Assembly: GCA_964412555.1 (NCBI GenBank)
Contig: CAYPPG010000013.1
Location: 66,186-130,185 of the forward strand
DNA length: 64,000 nt
Reading direction: 5' to 3'
Source of the DNA: CAYPPG01 sp964412555
GTDB lineage: Bacteria; Hinthialibacterota; Hinthialibacteria; Hinthialibacterales; Hinthialibacteraceae
How positions within the stretch are numbered: position 1 is the first letter of the stretch; the number at the start of each line of letters is the position of its first letter. The notes under the pieces are model-generated. The model saw only the letters and a program-made list of their open reading frames with translations, ran no database searches and was not told the DNA's origin. Below are positions 17,246-25,614 of this stretch, in pieces. The translations under genes were made by a program, and so were the position numbers.

Positions 17246-18775
17246 GTGAAATCTCGAATGCGAAGTATTTTTATCTCACAACTCGCTCTTTTTATCCTGC
17301 TTGGTATGTGCATGATTGGCTCTACCTTAGCTCAAGAGAGAACGGAAATTGCGGCCTACATTCCGCATATCCCTGACCTTGAACCACCGATCATCGACGG
17401 TTTTTTGGATGATGAAGTATGGGAATATGCAACCCAAGGAAGACCGTCGCAAAATTCAAGTGGGTGGAGAGTTCGGATCAATCCGAACTTCGACGTCGAT
17501 GATCCGGTACAAACCGGCGTGATCGACGGCCAGAGAGACGGTGACCGGCCGGCCGATGATGCGGATGCCTCCTTCCGGGTTTGGGCAATGTACGACGATG
17601 ACTACCTCTATATTGCCGTGGCGACGCTCGATCTCGACTACATCAATCGCCTGCCCAGTGACAGTGTGAACGAAGGAACATGGTTGGAAGATTCTGTTGA
17701 AATCTTTATCGATGGGAACCACAACCGCGTATCGGGCAATGTCAATGATCATCCTGAAGAATACGAAACCGGCGGCCAGTTCGTTATCACTTCCGCAGGA
17801 GCGATCCGACATGCAGAGGCGGGAAATCCGTCATTCGGTGACAGTCCGGATGATGATTGGTATGCGGCCGTCTTCGACAACGATACGGTCGATGGATCGA
17901 ATTACGAATTCCGTATCAAACTGTCCAAAATCGGGGATCCATCTTTTGGAAGTATCATCGGTTTCAATGTTGCAATGAATGATGCCGATGACTCCAGCGT
18001 GGACAGCGCCGATTATCAAATTCTATGGATCGGCACTTCTCATCAAGAAGACACATACGGAAACCTCGAATTCGGCCGACGGGCTGTAACAGCACCCTTG
18101 ATTACAGACACGATTACCATCGATGGAATCATGGATGAACCGGTTTGGGGGAGTGCCGGAACAGGAAAAGGTGGGAAGCCTTACGGACCGTTTGAAGGAG
18201 ATACAACACCAAGAGACTTGGCAGATCAATCGTTCGATTTCTATGTCCTGCATGATGCGGAATTTCTGTATGTCGCGATCGATGTGAATGACAGCGAAGT
18301 GATCGCGGATTCCGCCGCGCCCGGCTCCGAAGATGAAAGTACATGGTATGATGACTCGGCGGAAATTTTCTTCGATGGCAATCACAGCCATACGCCGGGG
18401 AGAACGGGTGAAACCGGGTACGGACTTGGCGGCCAGTTTGTTATCACAACTGCGAACGCTTTTCGTGATAATGAAGCCTCGGAAGTCTCACCGGTTTTGT
18501 ATGGCCTGGAAGATGATTGGTATGCATTGACTTCGTTGACGGATGACGGTTATATCGCCGAATTTCGAGTGCGAAAAGAAGCGGCAATGACACCCGTCGA
18601 TTTGGAGATGATCGGTTTCGAGATCGCAATCAACGAAGATGATAGTGATCCGCCAAACGAAAAAGATGCCGGTAATCAAGTCAATTGGAACGGCCATCCG
18701 CATAACGAAGCCTCGTACGGGGATTTGATCCTCGGAGGCCCTCCAACGCCGATTGTGGGTTGGGAATTGTATTGA
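17246..18775 (+). CDS. Secreted protein with two CBM9-like domains and C-terminal WELY motif
   Basis: A 509-aa exported protein that starts with GTG, set by AAGGAGG 8 bp upstream. A signal peptide ends at STLAQ near residue 29. Two homologous CBM9/DOMON-type beta-sandwich domains follow. The first starts PPIIDGFLDDEVWEYA and contains DDYLYIAVATLD and WLEDSVEIFIDGNHN. The second starts DTITIDGIMDEPVWGSA and contains EFLYVAIDVND and WYDDSAEIFFDGNHSH. CBM9 binds saccharide ends; the recurring acidic IDGxxDExxW motif suggests calcium sites. The last residues, PTPIVGWELY, match the tails of two other exported proteins in the window. Confidence 0.8.
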   Translation: MKSRMRSIFISQLALFILLGMCMIGSTLAQERTEIAAYIPHIPDLEPPIIDGFLDDEVWEYATQGRPSQNSSGWRVRINPNFDVDDPVQTGVIDGQRDGDRPADDADASFRVWAMYDDDYLYIAVATLDLDYINRLPSDSVNEGTWLEDSVEIFIDGNHNRVSGNVNDHPEEYETGGQFVITSAGAIRHAEAGNPSFGDSPDDDWYAAVFDNDTVDGSNYEFRIKLSKIGDPSFGSIIGFNVAMNDADDSSVDSADYQILWIGTSHQEDTYGNLEFGRRAVTAPLITDTITIDGIMDEPVWGSAGTGKGGKPYGPFEGDTTPRDLADQSFDFYVLHDAEFLYVAIDVNDSEVIADSAAPGSEDESTWYDDSAEIFFDGNHSHTPGRTGETGYGLGGQFVITTANAFRDNEASEVSPVLYGLEDDWYALTSLTDDGYIAEFRVRKEAAMTPVDLEMIGFEIAINEDDSDPPNEKDAGNQVNWNGHPHNEASYGDLILGGPPTPIVGWELY

Positions 18776-18859
18776 TCACCACATAATATTACATTACACT
18801 TTGCATGCTTTCAAAAAGCAAATCCTGGTTATCCCCCCTGCAACACTCGAGATTATTCC

Positions 18860-21643
18860 ATGCAGTTAAAAGACCATTGCACCTTTTCGAATGTCTTTTT
18901 CATTTTCATCAGTGATATTATTCTCATTACCAGCCTTCTGTATTTACCTCAAAAAATACATGCGCAACAAGAGAATGAAACGATTCCATCTTCTGCCGAA
19001 TTGGAACAGCTGCGGGCATTGGGATACGTTGGGGGTACGCATGAAAATGCTCCCGCCAGACAACAGAATGCTGATTTTTCACCGGTCACAAATAACATTA
19101 TTTCTTCTGACCCTTTTGATTGCACTTCTCTTCCTGTAACGGATTTGCTCAATGAAAATCCCAATGGAGTAACAACACAAATCGCTGGACGAACTCGTGA
19201 CGTGCTTCATCTTCCTCCCGGCCAAGCCATTTCTTTTCATGGAGCCATACCCCCCAATACCACTCTCCTTTTCGGAGTAGGTCAAACATATTCTCAAATC
19301 AAACCGAATTCTTTGATTTTACAACTGGATATACTGGATACTAAATCGAAATCGCTTGGGCAGGAAATTGTTTCTTCCGTAGCGGGAGACTGGGTAGATC
19401 GAAGCATCGATCTTGCTCCCTATAGTAGTCAGAATATCCGGCTGGTTTTTTCTGTAAAATCGCTTGATCCTTCACAAGATGAAAATGTAATTTTCATAGG
19501 ACCACTGTTACTTACTCATCCCTCTCAAAACCAAAAAATGCCTCATGTGTTTTTTATTTTGATCGATACTTTACGCGTGGATGCTTTGGGTTGCTATGGA
19601 CAATCAGAGCCTGTCACTCCTCATCTCGATGACCTAGCTGAGCAAGGTGCGCTCTTTGAAAGGATGATTGCTCAAGCCCCGCATACGGAAACATCGATTC
19701 CCTCGATCCTGCAAGGTGTGTATCCCCATGAGCATGGACGCATGTACCGCTTTTCTCGGCACAATTCCGCCGTTTCCGAATATGTGGAAAGCAAGAACTT
19801 GAATCCACAATACCCATCCATCGCCGAAGTGTTTCAAAAGGCCGGTTATTTAACATATGGCTTCTATAACAATCTTTTACTATCCGCGAAATACGGATTC
19901 AATCGTGGATTCTATGAATATACGGATTCTGCAGGTGAGATCAGCGATCCATGGAAAAAGATTGCTTTACCCACCGCTCATCTCGGAGTCGATGGAGCGA
20001 TCGAGGTAATCGAAAATGTAACGGATAACATCCCGCTATTTCTCTTTTTGCATATTCTCGATCCGCACAACCCCTATACACCGCCAAACGATTTCAATTT
20101 GAAGGTCAAAAAAGAAGCGCCGAAAATAGACGAAGCGGCTTATCTCGGCGAGGTTGCCTTTGTAGATCATCAAATCGGAAAACTCGTCCAAACGTTAAAA
20201 CAATCCGGTTTATTCACAAACAGTATCGTTCTTGTAACAAGCGATCATGGGGAAGAATTTGTCAATCCACATGGCCGCCCCATCGGACATGGACGAACAC
20301 TGTTTCATACCTTATTGCATGTTCCGTTTCTTTGCGTGTTCTCCGGTGTGATACCGCCCGGTTTGCGCATTGCTCCCACGGTTGAATCCATCGATATCTT
20401 CCCGACAGTTTTAGACTTAGCGGGATTGGAGTGTGAGCAACCGGTATCCGGACAGAGCCTTATTCATTTTCTTACAAAAAAGGAAGAAATATCTCCTAAA
20501 AAAGAAGCCATAGCAGAAGGAATCCGGCGTGGTGAAGAACGGAAATGCTTGATCCGAAATGGGTATAAACTCGTTTATTTTCGTGATTCGAACCGGACAG
20601 CGCTGTATCATCTCCAAAACGATCCTCAGGAATTGAATGACATTTCCACCCGGGAACCTCAAATTATCCAAGAAATGAAGGAGCGTTTATTTTCGAGATT
20701 TCGGTTAAAAGAACCGAAAATCGTTCCGCTGCAAGTCAACCATTTGGGGCAGGATGGATGGGATATCGTGCATACATTCAAAGAAGACGCTTCGGATTGG
20801 CTGCCGGGGCTTTGTGACATTCATTTGAAAGTGAATCCGATTCCAACAGACATAGCAAGAATCGAAATATGGGCGGACGACCGGTTGCATGGAAACCGGA
20901 ATTATATGTATGGCTGGAATTGGCCGGCAAACGGTGAATGGCCGATTGCCATCGATAGAAATAAAGACTCACTTGACTTGTATTTTGAAGCACTGGAAAG
21001 CCTTCACGGCTCCACTGTTTTTGTCCGTTTGACCGGCCAAGACGGTCAATTGTATCTCGGTTCCTTCCATGGCCAAAACGTGGCAGGACCGAAGCGTGAC
21101 TTTCGAACCAATCATCCTGTGATCGGTCATTGGGATTTCGAAAACAGCGATTCCTTACAATCATGGAAAGCAGGACAAAATGGTGAATTGAACCTGTTCA
21201 AGCAAAAAATCGGAAACCGACATGACACATTCCTCCAATTCGAAAGCAAGGCTCCTTCCGGCACGTTTCGTGTGTTTCATCTGATCCCAAAAGTACCTGC
21301 GAACCGCAGAGTGCTCGTCTCCTTCGACTTGGTTCTTTTGTCCGGCGGGGTTCAAGTCGAGCTCATTCATCCCCAATCAAGTTTGAGAATCGCCTCTCAT
21401 ACCTACTCCCTCCAAGAGTCCTCAAGCATCCATAATACAAAAATCTCACCCAAAAGAATTATTCGTTGTGGGGTTACGGGGATTGCGGAACATGAAGAAG
21501 AACTGTTGCTTCTTCTATCGAATTCCAATTCGAGAGACGAAGGAACGCAGGCTTTTTTGAATAATATTCAGATAATGCTATACCCATCGGAACTGGAAAC
21601 TTCTGTTCTAACTTATGATAGTGATATTGAGCGTGATTTATAA
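18860..21643 (+). CDS. Large exported sulfatase-fold protein without FGly motif
   Basis: A 927-aa protein with an N-terminal signal segment. Residues about 65-220 are beta-rich. The sulfatase/alkaline phosphatase fold starts at about 228 with HVFFILIDTLRVDALGCYG and continues through LVTSDHGEEF and GHGRTLFH to about 620, followed by a C-terminal beta-rich part of about 290 residues. The site that holds formylglycine in true sulfatases (C/S-x-P-S-R) reads S279-I-P-S-I: serine is present but the Arg is lost, so it may be a phosphodiesterase-like or altered hydrolase. LEQLRALGYVGG, usually near the C-terminus of such proteins, is near the N-terminus here. Confidence 0.8.
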   Translation: MQLKDHCTFSNVFFIFISDIILITSLLYLPQKIHAQQENETIPSSAELEQLRALGYVGGTHENAPARQQNADFSPVTNNIISSDPFDCTSLPVTDLLNENPNGVTTQIAGRTRDVLHLPPGQAISFHGAIPPNTTLLFGVGQTYSQIKPNSLILQLDILDTKSKSLGQEIVSSVAGDWVDRSIDLAPYSSQNIRLVFSVKSLDPSQDENVIFIGPLLLTHPSQNQKMPHVFFILIDTLRVDALGCYGQSEPVTPHLDDLAEQGALFERMIAQAPHTETSIPSILQGVYPHEHGRMYRFSRHNSAVSEYVESKNLNPQYPSIAEVFQKAGYLTYGFYNNLLLSAKYGFNRGFYEYTDSAGEISDPWKKIALPTAHLGVDGAIEVIENVTDNIPLFLFLHILDPHNPYTPPNDFNLKVKKEAPKIDEAAYLGEVAFVDHQIGKLVQTLKQSGLFTNSIVLVTSDHGEEFVNPHGRPIGHGRTLFHTLLHVPFLCVFSGVIPPGLRIAPTVESIDIFPTVLDLAGLECEQPVSGQSLIHFLTKKEEISPKKEAIAEGIRRGEERKCLIRNGYKLVYFRDSNRTALYHLQNDPQELNDISTREPQIIQEMKERLFSRFRLKEPKIVPLQVNHLGQDGWDIVHTFKEDASDWLPGLCDIHLKVNPIPTDIARIEIWADDRLHGNRNYMYGWNWPANGEWPIAIDRNKDSLDLYFEALESLHGSTVFVRLTGQDGQLYLGSFHGQNVAGPKRDFRTNHPVIGHWDFENSDSLQSWKAGQNGELNLFKQKIGNRHDTFLQFESKAPSGTFRVFHLIPKVPANRRVLVSFDLVLLSGGVQVELIHPQSSLRIASHTYSLQESSSIHNTKISPKRIIRCGVTGIAEHEEELLLLLSNSNSRDEGTQAFLNNIQIMLYPSELETSVLTYDSDIERDL

Positions 21644-21783
21644 CCTGATATCTCTGCCCAAACCAATTCCCCATCCCCGCTTCGCTCGGACGCGGCAGTA
21701 ATCCGAATGGTTCCGGCACAAACAAAGGATGCAAGTACAGCGAAATTCAATACCCCATAAAACCATCTTATTCGTGTTTTCAT
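21613..21783 (-). CDS. Small possible exported peptide, antisense-overlapping the sulfatase end
   Basis: A 56-codon frame begins at 21783 with AGGAG placed 8 bp upstream, a strong ribosome site. The N-terminus is MKTRIRWFYGVLNFAVLASF followed by VCAGTIRITAASERSGDGEL, which looks like a short signal or membrane anchor plus polar tail. The last 30 bp overlap the end of the sulfatase-fold gene on the other strand. It may be a tiny secreted protein or the start of a truncated gene. Confidence 0.4.
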   Translation of the reverse strand: MKTRIRWFYGVLNFAVLASFVCAGTIRITAASERSGDGELVWAEISGYKSRSISLS

Positions 21784-21920
21784 TTCAATATCTCCTTGAT
21801 CTGAGGGACTCCATTATTTTGGGGAAAAACCACAGAAAACAGAAACCTTTCAATAATGTTTCTTAAATTGATTCTCCTAAATTCGTATATAAATCGATTG
21901 ATCATCCCTTCTCCCTCAGG

Positions 21921-21958
21921 TTGACATGAATAACTGTAATAGATAACTATAGTATAAT
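21921..21958 (+). promoter_or_regulatory. Possible promoter of the alpha/beta hydrolase gene
   Basis: TTGACA at 21921-21926 is a consensus -35 box. A TATAAT at 21953-21958 is too far (26 bp); TAACTA at 17 bp spacing is the better -10 match. AT-rich surroundings fit a promoter, but the box pairing is uncertain. Confidence 0.35.
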
Positions 21959-21982
21959 TATTTATCAAAGGGGAAAACATCC

Positions 21983-23167
21983 ATGTCACGATTCGTTCAA
22001 ACAAATTGGAAACAAATGGGGCTGATCGTTGCGCTCTCAATGATCGGTTATACCGCTTTTTGTCAGAATACGGACCCGGGAGATACGATTCTGGAGGACG
22101 ATGCCTTACGATCCGCCGTGTTGAATGTATTGGAAAATGAATACGGTATCTCTGGCATCGAATTGATCAGCGATGCCATGTGGGAAAGAATTTCCACTCT
22201 TGATGATTTCATCACTTGGAGATCTTCCCTCCTTGAAAGGCTTGAATCCGGTAGCAAAATCATAGAAACCAGTTTAGGCACAATTGAATATGGAATCCAA
22301 GGTTCCGGTCCGGTCATCCTTATCTCTCATGGTGGTTTTACTGGATACGATATGTTTAGTATTTTAGGAAAATTATCAATAGAAGGATTTACTCTTCTCT
22401 GCCCTTCACGACCCGGTTATCTACGGACTCCTCTCACAGAAACAGTCACGTTCGAGCAAGAGGCGGATATGTTCGCCGCTCTTTTGGACTCACTGAACAT
22501 CCATGAAAAAATTGTCATATACGGAGCGTCTCTCGGTGGTCCGGCGGCGTTACAATTCGCGCTTCGCTATCCGGAACGAGTATCTGCCGTGATTCTGCAA
22601 GACGCTGTAACTACCGAATATACGGCCTTTTCGGGTGAACAATCGGAGAATTTGTTGGTCACGGAACTTTTAATGGGTGAAACCGGTTTCGACCAGCGCT
22701 CTTGGATTCAGCGCCTGATATGTGACCGCTGGCCTTCGACTCTTTTTTATCAATACATCCAAACTACGAACAATTTTGATGCTGACACCAATCGCAGTAT
22801 CGCCGCTCAGTTCATGGCAATACCTAGCGAAAGAGAAAAATTATCTGAGCTGATGGATATGTTCGCACCGTTGAGTATGAGATATCCGGGAACCATGCAG
22901 GAAATGGCGCAAACCGCCAATTTACCGGTGTATCCAGTGGAAAACATTCAAGTTCCTTTTCTGTATACTCAAAGCACAGTAGACACCGACGTGGAAATGC
23001 ATCATGCAGAATTCATCCAGGCTCGTCTTCCAAATGTCAATCTCTATACATTCGAAGGGATCGGGCATTTTTTCTGGTTCGGTCCTGAATGGGATAATAC
23101 ATTAACAGTTATGAAAAATTTCCTCGAAACAAACGTCACAGCCGGATGTTATCTGCCCCTTCGATAA
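21983..23167 (+). CDS. Exported alpha/beta hydrolase
   Basis: A 394-aa protein with an N-terminal signal ending near YTAFCQ. The alpha/beta hydrolase core starts with YGIQGSGPVILISHGGFTGY (oxyanion-hole HGG), then the nucleophile elbow VIYGASLGGPAAL (GxSxG) and ILQDAV. The catalytic His is in FEGIGHFFWFG near the C-terminus, and Asp in TVDTDVEMH is a candidate third member. The N-terminal 90 residues are not part of the fold and may be an accessory helix region. The substrate may be an ester or peptide. A decayed relative of the same superfamily lies directly downstream. Confidence 0.85.
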   Translation: MSRFVQTNWKQMGLIVALSMIGYTAFCQNTDPGDTILEDDALRSAVLNVLENEYGISGIELISDAMWERISTLDDFITWRSSLLERLESGSKIIETSLGTIEYGIQGSGPVILISHGGFTGYDMFSILGKLSIEGFTLLCPSRPGYLRTPLTETVTFEQEADMFAALLDSLNIHEKIVIYGASLGGPAALQFALRYPERVSAVILQDAVTTEYTAFSGEQSENLLVTELLMGETGFDQRSWIQRLICDRWPSTLFYQYIQTTNNFDADTNRSIAAQFMAIPSEREKLSELMDMFAPLSMRYPGTMQEMAQTANLPVYPVENIQVPFLYTQSTVDTDVEMHHAEFIQARLPNVNLYTFEGIGHFFWFGPEWDNTLTVMKNFLETNVTAGCYLPLR

Positions 23168-23446
23168 GGAATCCTACCCTTGTTCGTGATTGTACTCGTC
23201 AAATCTTTTACATCCGCTTGTATTTTTGAAGTAATAACCAACCGGCTGGGTAGACGCACAGGAAAAGGAATGCGCTCTCTTTTTTGATACGGTAACGCGA
23301 TACTTACAATAATCCCGTTTTTTTGACATCCCGATGTCCGCAACATGATCCCCTTTCTATTTTGAATTCCTGCAAACTCGCCGATTCACTCTTGTGAGGG
23401 ACTTCATGATGCATCGATACTATGGAACAATTTATCGTTTAAAAAG

Positions 23447-23751
23447 GGAAAACATAAAACGAAAAAGTATCCATTCATATTCTTGTTTTTATTGAGCACA
23501 ACGAGTTTCCTCTCCGCCCAGCCTGCCACTCTTCCAGATTTGAGTGGTCCTTTTATCCTGTAATCATTTACACTCCTGGAAGCACCGTCAATGCAAATTT
23601 TTAATATAGCTTGCATGAAGAATTGGCTAGCCGAGGGTTTATAGAGGGCATTTCTTCAAAGGAAAACGTAACAGTCTATGATTTGAATGAAGATCTTTTT
23701 GGGAGTATAATTCTCATGATTCTCAGAAAGCATTCGAGAAACATATCCTGA
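23447..23751 (+). pseudogene. Decayed exported alpha/beta hydrolase remnant
   Basis: Reading in two frames gives a typical signal peptide (FIFLFLLSTTSFLSAQPATL, then PDLSGPF), a frameshift around 23557, then YPVIIYTPGSTVNANF, an in-frame stop, and YSLHEELASRGFIEG. The pattern PVIIYTPGS-x-x-x-NxF-x-YSLHEELASRGF matches the start of PAF-acetylhydrolase-like and dienelactone-hydrolase-like proteins. The frame ends soon after, without a GxSxG elbow, so only the first quarter of a gene survives. No start codon is left. The intact hydrolase upstream may have been its paralogue or replacement. Confidence 0.6.
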
Positions 23752-23771
23752 AACATCTAAGTTGAGAAAAC

Positions 23772-24437
23772 ATGACAAACAGGAACAACAACTCTTTCAC
23801 CCTTATTGAATTGCTCATTGTCGTCGCGATTATCGGGATTCTTGCAGCCATCGCCGTGCCCAATTTTCTCAATGCTCAAGTAAGAGCCAAACTGGCTCGG
23901 GGGATGGCGGATATGAAAAACCTCGGAACTGCCATCGAGAGTCTCCGTCTGGACAAGGGACATCTGCTGGTTGATTTCTGGGATGATGACTCCGAACTGG
24001 GTATCGAGCGGATCAAGAAATTCGGCGTATTGCCGTTCGACAACAGCATGGCGCGAACCATGGTTCAAGTACTCGCACCTTTGACAACACCGACTTCATA
24101 CATCAGCACAGTACCACGCGATCCATTCAACAAGAACGCCAACAATTCTCAAGGCTCCGATTTCGGAGAAACCTCACAAGATTCCTACATCTATGGCGAT
24201 AAGGAGCCGGAATATGGCGGTGAAAACCATAACCTGAAATTGGTTCTTCCCGGTGTGGCGGAATCATGGGGATTACGGCCGTTGGGGATGAACGAGTGGG
24301 CGCTGCTCGGTATCGGCCCTGACGCCGATTGGCAAAGCAGAGGGTATCAAGACGGGATTCCCTACCAAGTGACGAATGGCGTTGTCAGTTTCGGAGACAT
24401 TATCTACCGCACAGGCGAAGGTGCAACGGCGAAATAA
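23772..24437 (+). CDS. Type II secretion / type IV pilin-like pseudopilin (copy 1)
   Basis: A 221-aa protein with the class III signal of pseudopilins: a short polar leader then FTLIELLIVVAIIGILAAI and AVPNFLNAQVRAK. The leader peptidase would cleave before the Phe and methylate it; Glu5 of the mature part is present. The C-terminal globular part ends LLGIGPDADWQSRG, then TNGVVSFGDIIYRTG, the same GPD…xNGxxSxGDI signature as the copy at 61611 and the fragment at 36674. No secretion ATPase, prepilin peptidase or secretin gene is near, so it stands alone. Confidence 0.88.
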   Translation: MTNRNNNSFTLIELLIVVAIIGILAAIAVPNFLNAQVRAKLARGMADMKNLGTAIESLRLDKGHLLVDFWDDDSELGIERIKKFGVLPFDNSMARTMVQVLAPLTTPTSYISTVPRDPFNKNANNSQGSDFGETSQDSYIYGDKEPEYGGENHNLKLVLPGVAESWGLRPLGMNEWALLGIGPDADWQSRGYQDGIPYQVTNGVVSFGDIIYRTGEGATAK

Positions 24438-24446
24438 TAATGACGA

Positions 24447-24806
24447 TTATTTTGAAAGTCCAATCAGACTTTCCAAGGGGATTTGCAAATGAGTGTGCAA
24501 ACGGCGAATCATGGATAACGATAGATTTCTTTGACGATTCAGTACTTCTGATACTCGCCCCCGTTTTCCGATGTAGCATTCAAGATCTTTCCGGCTGAGT
24601 CCCATTTGTTCCATTCGAAACTGAATCGCTTCAATCGGGTCAGGGGGATCAATGGGATAATGATCTTGTTCGTACACATCGACCAGTGTGATTAGAACAT
24701 CAAGTTTATCACCCTCCGGAGTGTTTTCAGCGGCTCCCCAAAGCCGCTCTATCTCCGCTAAAGCGTTTTCATAATCGATTTCGGATTTAATAGGACGAAT
24801 TTCCAT
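24447..24806 (-). CDS. higA: HigA-type antitoxin (helix-turn-helix)
   Basis: A 119-aa protein resembling the HigA antitoxins that follow HigB. The N-terminal part (MEIRPIKSEIDYENALAEIE) is acidic, and the C-terminal part has an HTH stretch, LSRKDLECYIGKRGRVSEVLN, then RRLHTHLQIPLESL. It would bind HigB and repress the operon. The order on the minus strand is toxin then antitoxin, as in higBA, with the start overlapping the toxin stop at 24806, which implies coupled translation. Confidence 0.85.
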   Translation of the reverse strand: MEIRPIKSEIDYENALAEIERLWGAAENTPEGDKLDVLITLVDVYEQDHYPIDPPDPIEAIQFRMEQMGLSRKDLECYIGKRGRVSEVLNRQRNLSLSMIRRLHTHLQIPLESLIGLSK

Positions 24807-25108
24807 TACACTTTCTCTGCATCAATTTTATCATACTGTGCGTGAGTCCCAATGAACCGGATGAACAATACCTGTCTTTGATAGTCTACTGAAACAATTA
24901 ATCGATACTTGTTACCGGCAATATTGAAAACGACTCGGTGATTTTTCAGAATACTCGCATGCTGAAACTGCGCCTTAATATCGTTTGGTGTACGCCACTG
25001 CGCTTTGCGCGCTTCTGCATACCATGCTTCTAACGGCCCTTTTGCATTGGCGTATTGAGGAGCAGACTCCCAGAATTGCCGCAAAGTTCGTTTCGCTATC
25101 ACCCTCAT
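24806..25108 (-). CDS. higB: HigB-type mRNA interferase toxin
   Basis: A 100-aa RelE-superfamily toxin expected to cut translated mRNA at the ribosome. It has the family's pattern: MRVIAKRTLRQFWE, LEAWYAEARKAQWRTPNDIK, and KNHRVVFNIAGNKYRLIVSVDY, then FIRFIGTHAQYDKIDA, which matches HigB sequences closely, including the GTHAxYDKIDA end. It is the first gene of a two-gene operon; the downstream HigA-type antitoxin starts at its stop. It reads away from the RNase P RNA gene. Confidence 0.9.
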   Translation of the reverse strand: MRVIAKRTLRQFWESAPQYANAKGPLEAWYAEARKAQWRTPNDIKAQFQHASILKNHRVVFNIAGNKYRLIVSVDYQRQVLFIRFIGTHAQYDKIDAEKV

Positions 25109-25205
25109 TAATAGAGTATAGCGTGATCCCTTTTTGGGATCAAGCAGGTAAGAGGAAAAAGAATATAGTAAAACTAGGACTTGATTCTATTGGAGTATAA
25201 TAAAT

Positions 25206-25565
25206 AAGGGGGAGGAGGTGATCGCGGACCGGTTTGGACCGGTTCGAGGAAAGTCCGGACTCCATAGAGCAGGACGCTGGGTAACGCCCAGGAGGGGAAA
25301 CCCTACGGATAGTGCCACAGAAAACAAACCGCCTGCCTCGCAGGTAAGGGTGAAACGGTGGGGTAAGAGCCTACCGCGGTTCCGGGTGACCGGACCGGCA
25401 CGGTAAACCCCGTCCGGAGCAATGCCAAATAGGAGAGGAGGAGTGGCTCGCTCCGTTCCGCCGACACGGCGGGTAACTCTCGGGTAGGCAGCTGGAGGCT
25501 GCCGGTAACGGCAGTCCAAGAGGAATGATCACCCACGACAGAATCCGGCTTATACCTCCCCCTTT
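25206..25565 (+). ncRNA. rnpB: RNase P RNA (class A)
   Basis: The catalytic RNA of RNase P, which matures tRNA 5' ends. The 5' conserved part is GAGGAAAGTCCGGACTCC; near the middle is GTGCCACAGAAAACA; GAGGAATGATCACCCACGAC and AGAATCCGGCTTAT are near the 3' end (P4 strands). The outer P1 stem pairs AAGGGGGAGG (25206-25215) with ACCTCCCCC and following T's (25554-25565). Size of about 360 nt fits. All coding frames inside it are spurious. Ends are set from the P1 pairing. Confidence 0.97.
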
Positions 25566-25614
25566 GTTTCCAGAATGTTCCAGTTGAATATGGAATGTTT
25601 CTCTGCAAACCAAC

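Noticed and set aside
23149..23346. A 65-codon minus-strand gene after the alpha/beta hydrolase
   Set aside because: It overlaps the hydrolase 3' end, the ribosome site is too close to the start, and the protein has no recognisable feature.
25303..25608. Minus-strand frames across 25.2-25.6 kb
   Set aside because: They overlap the RNase P RNA and owe their openness to its GC-rich helices.
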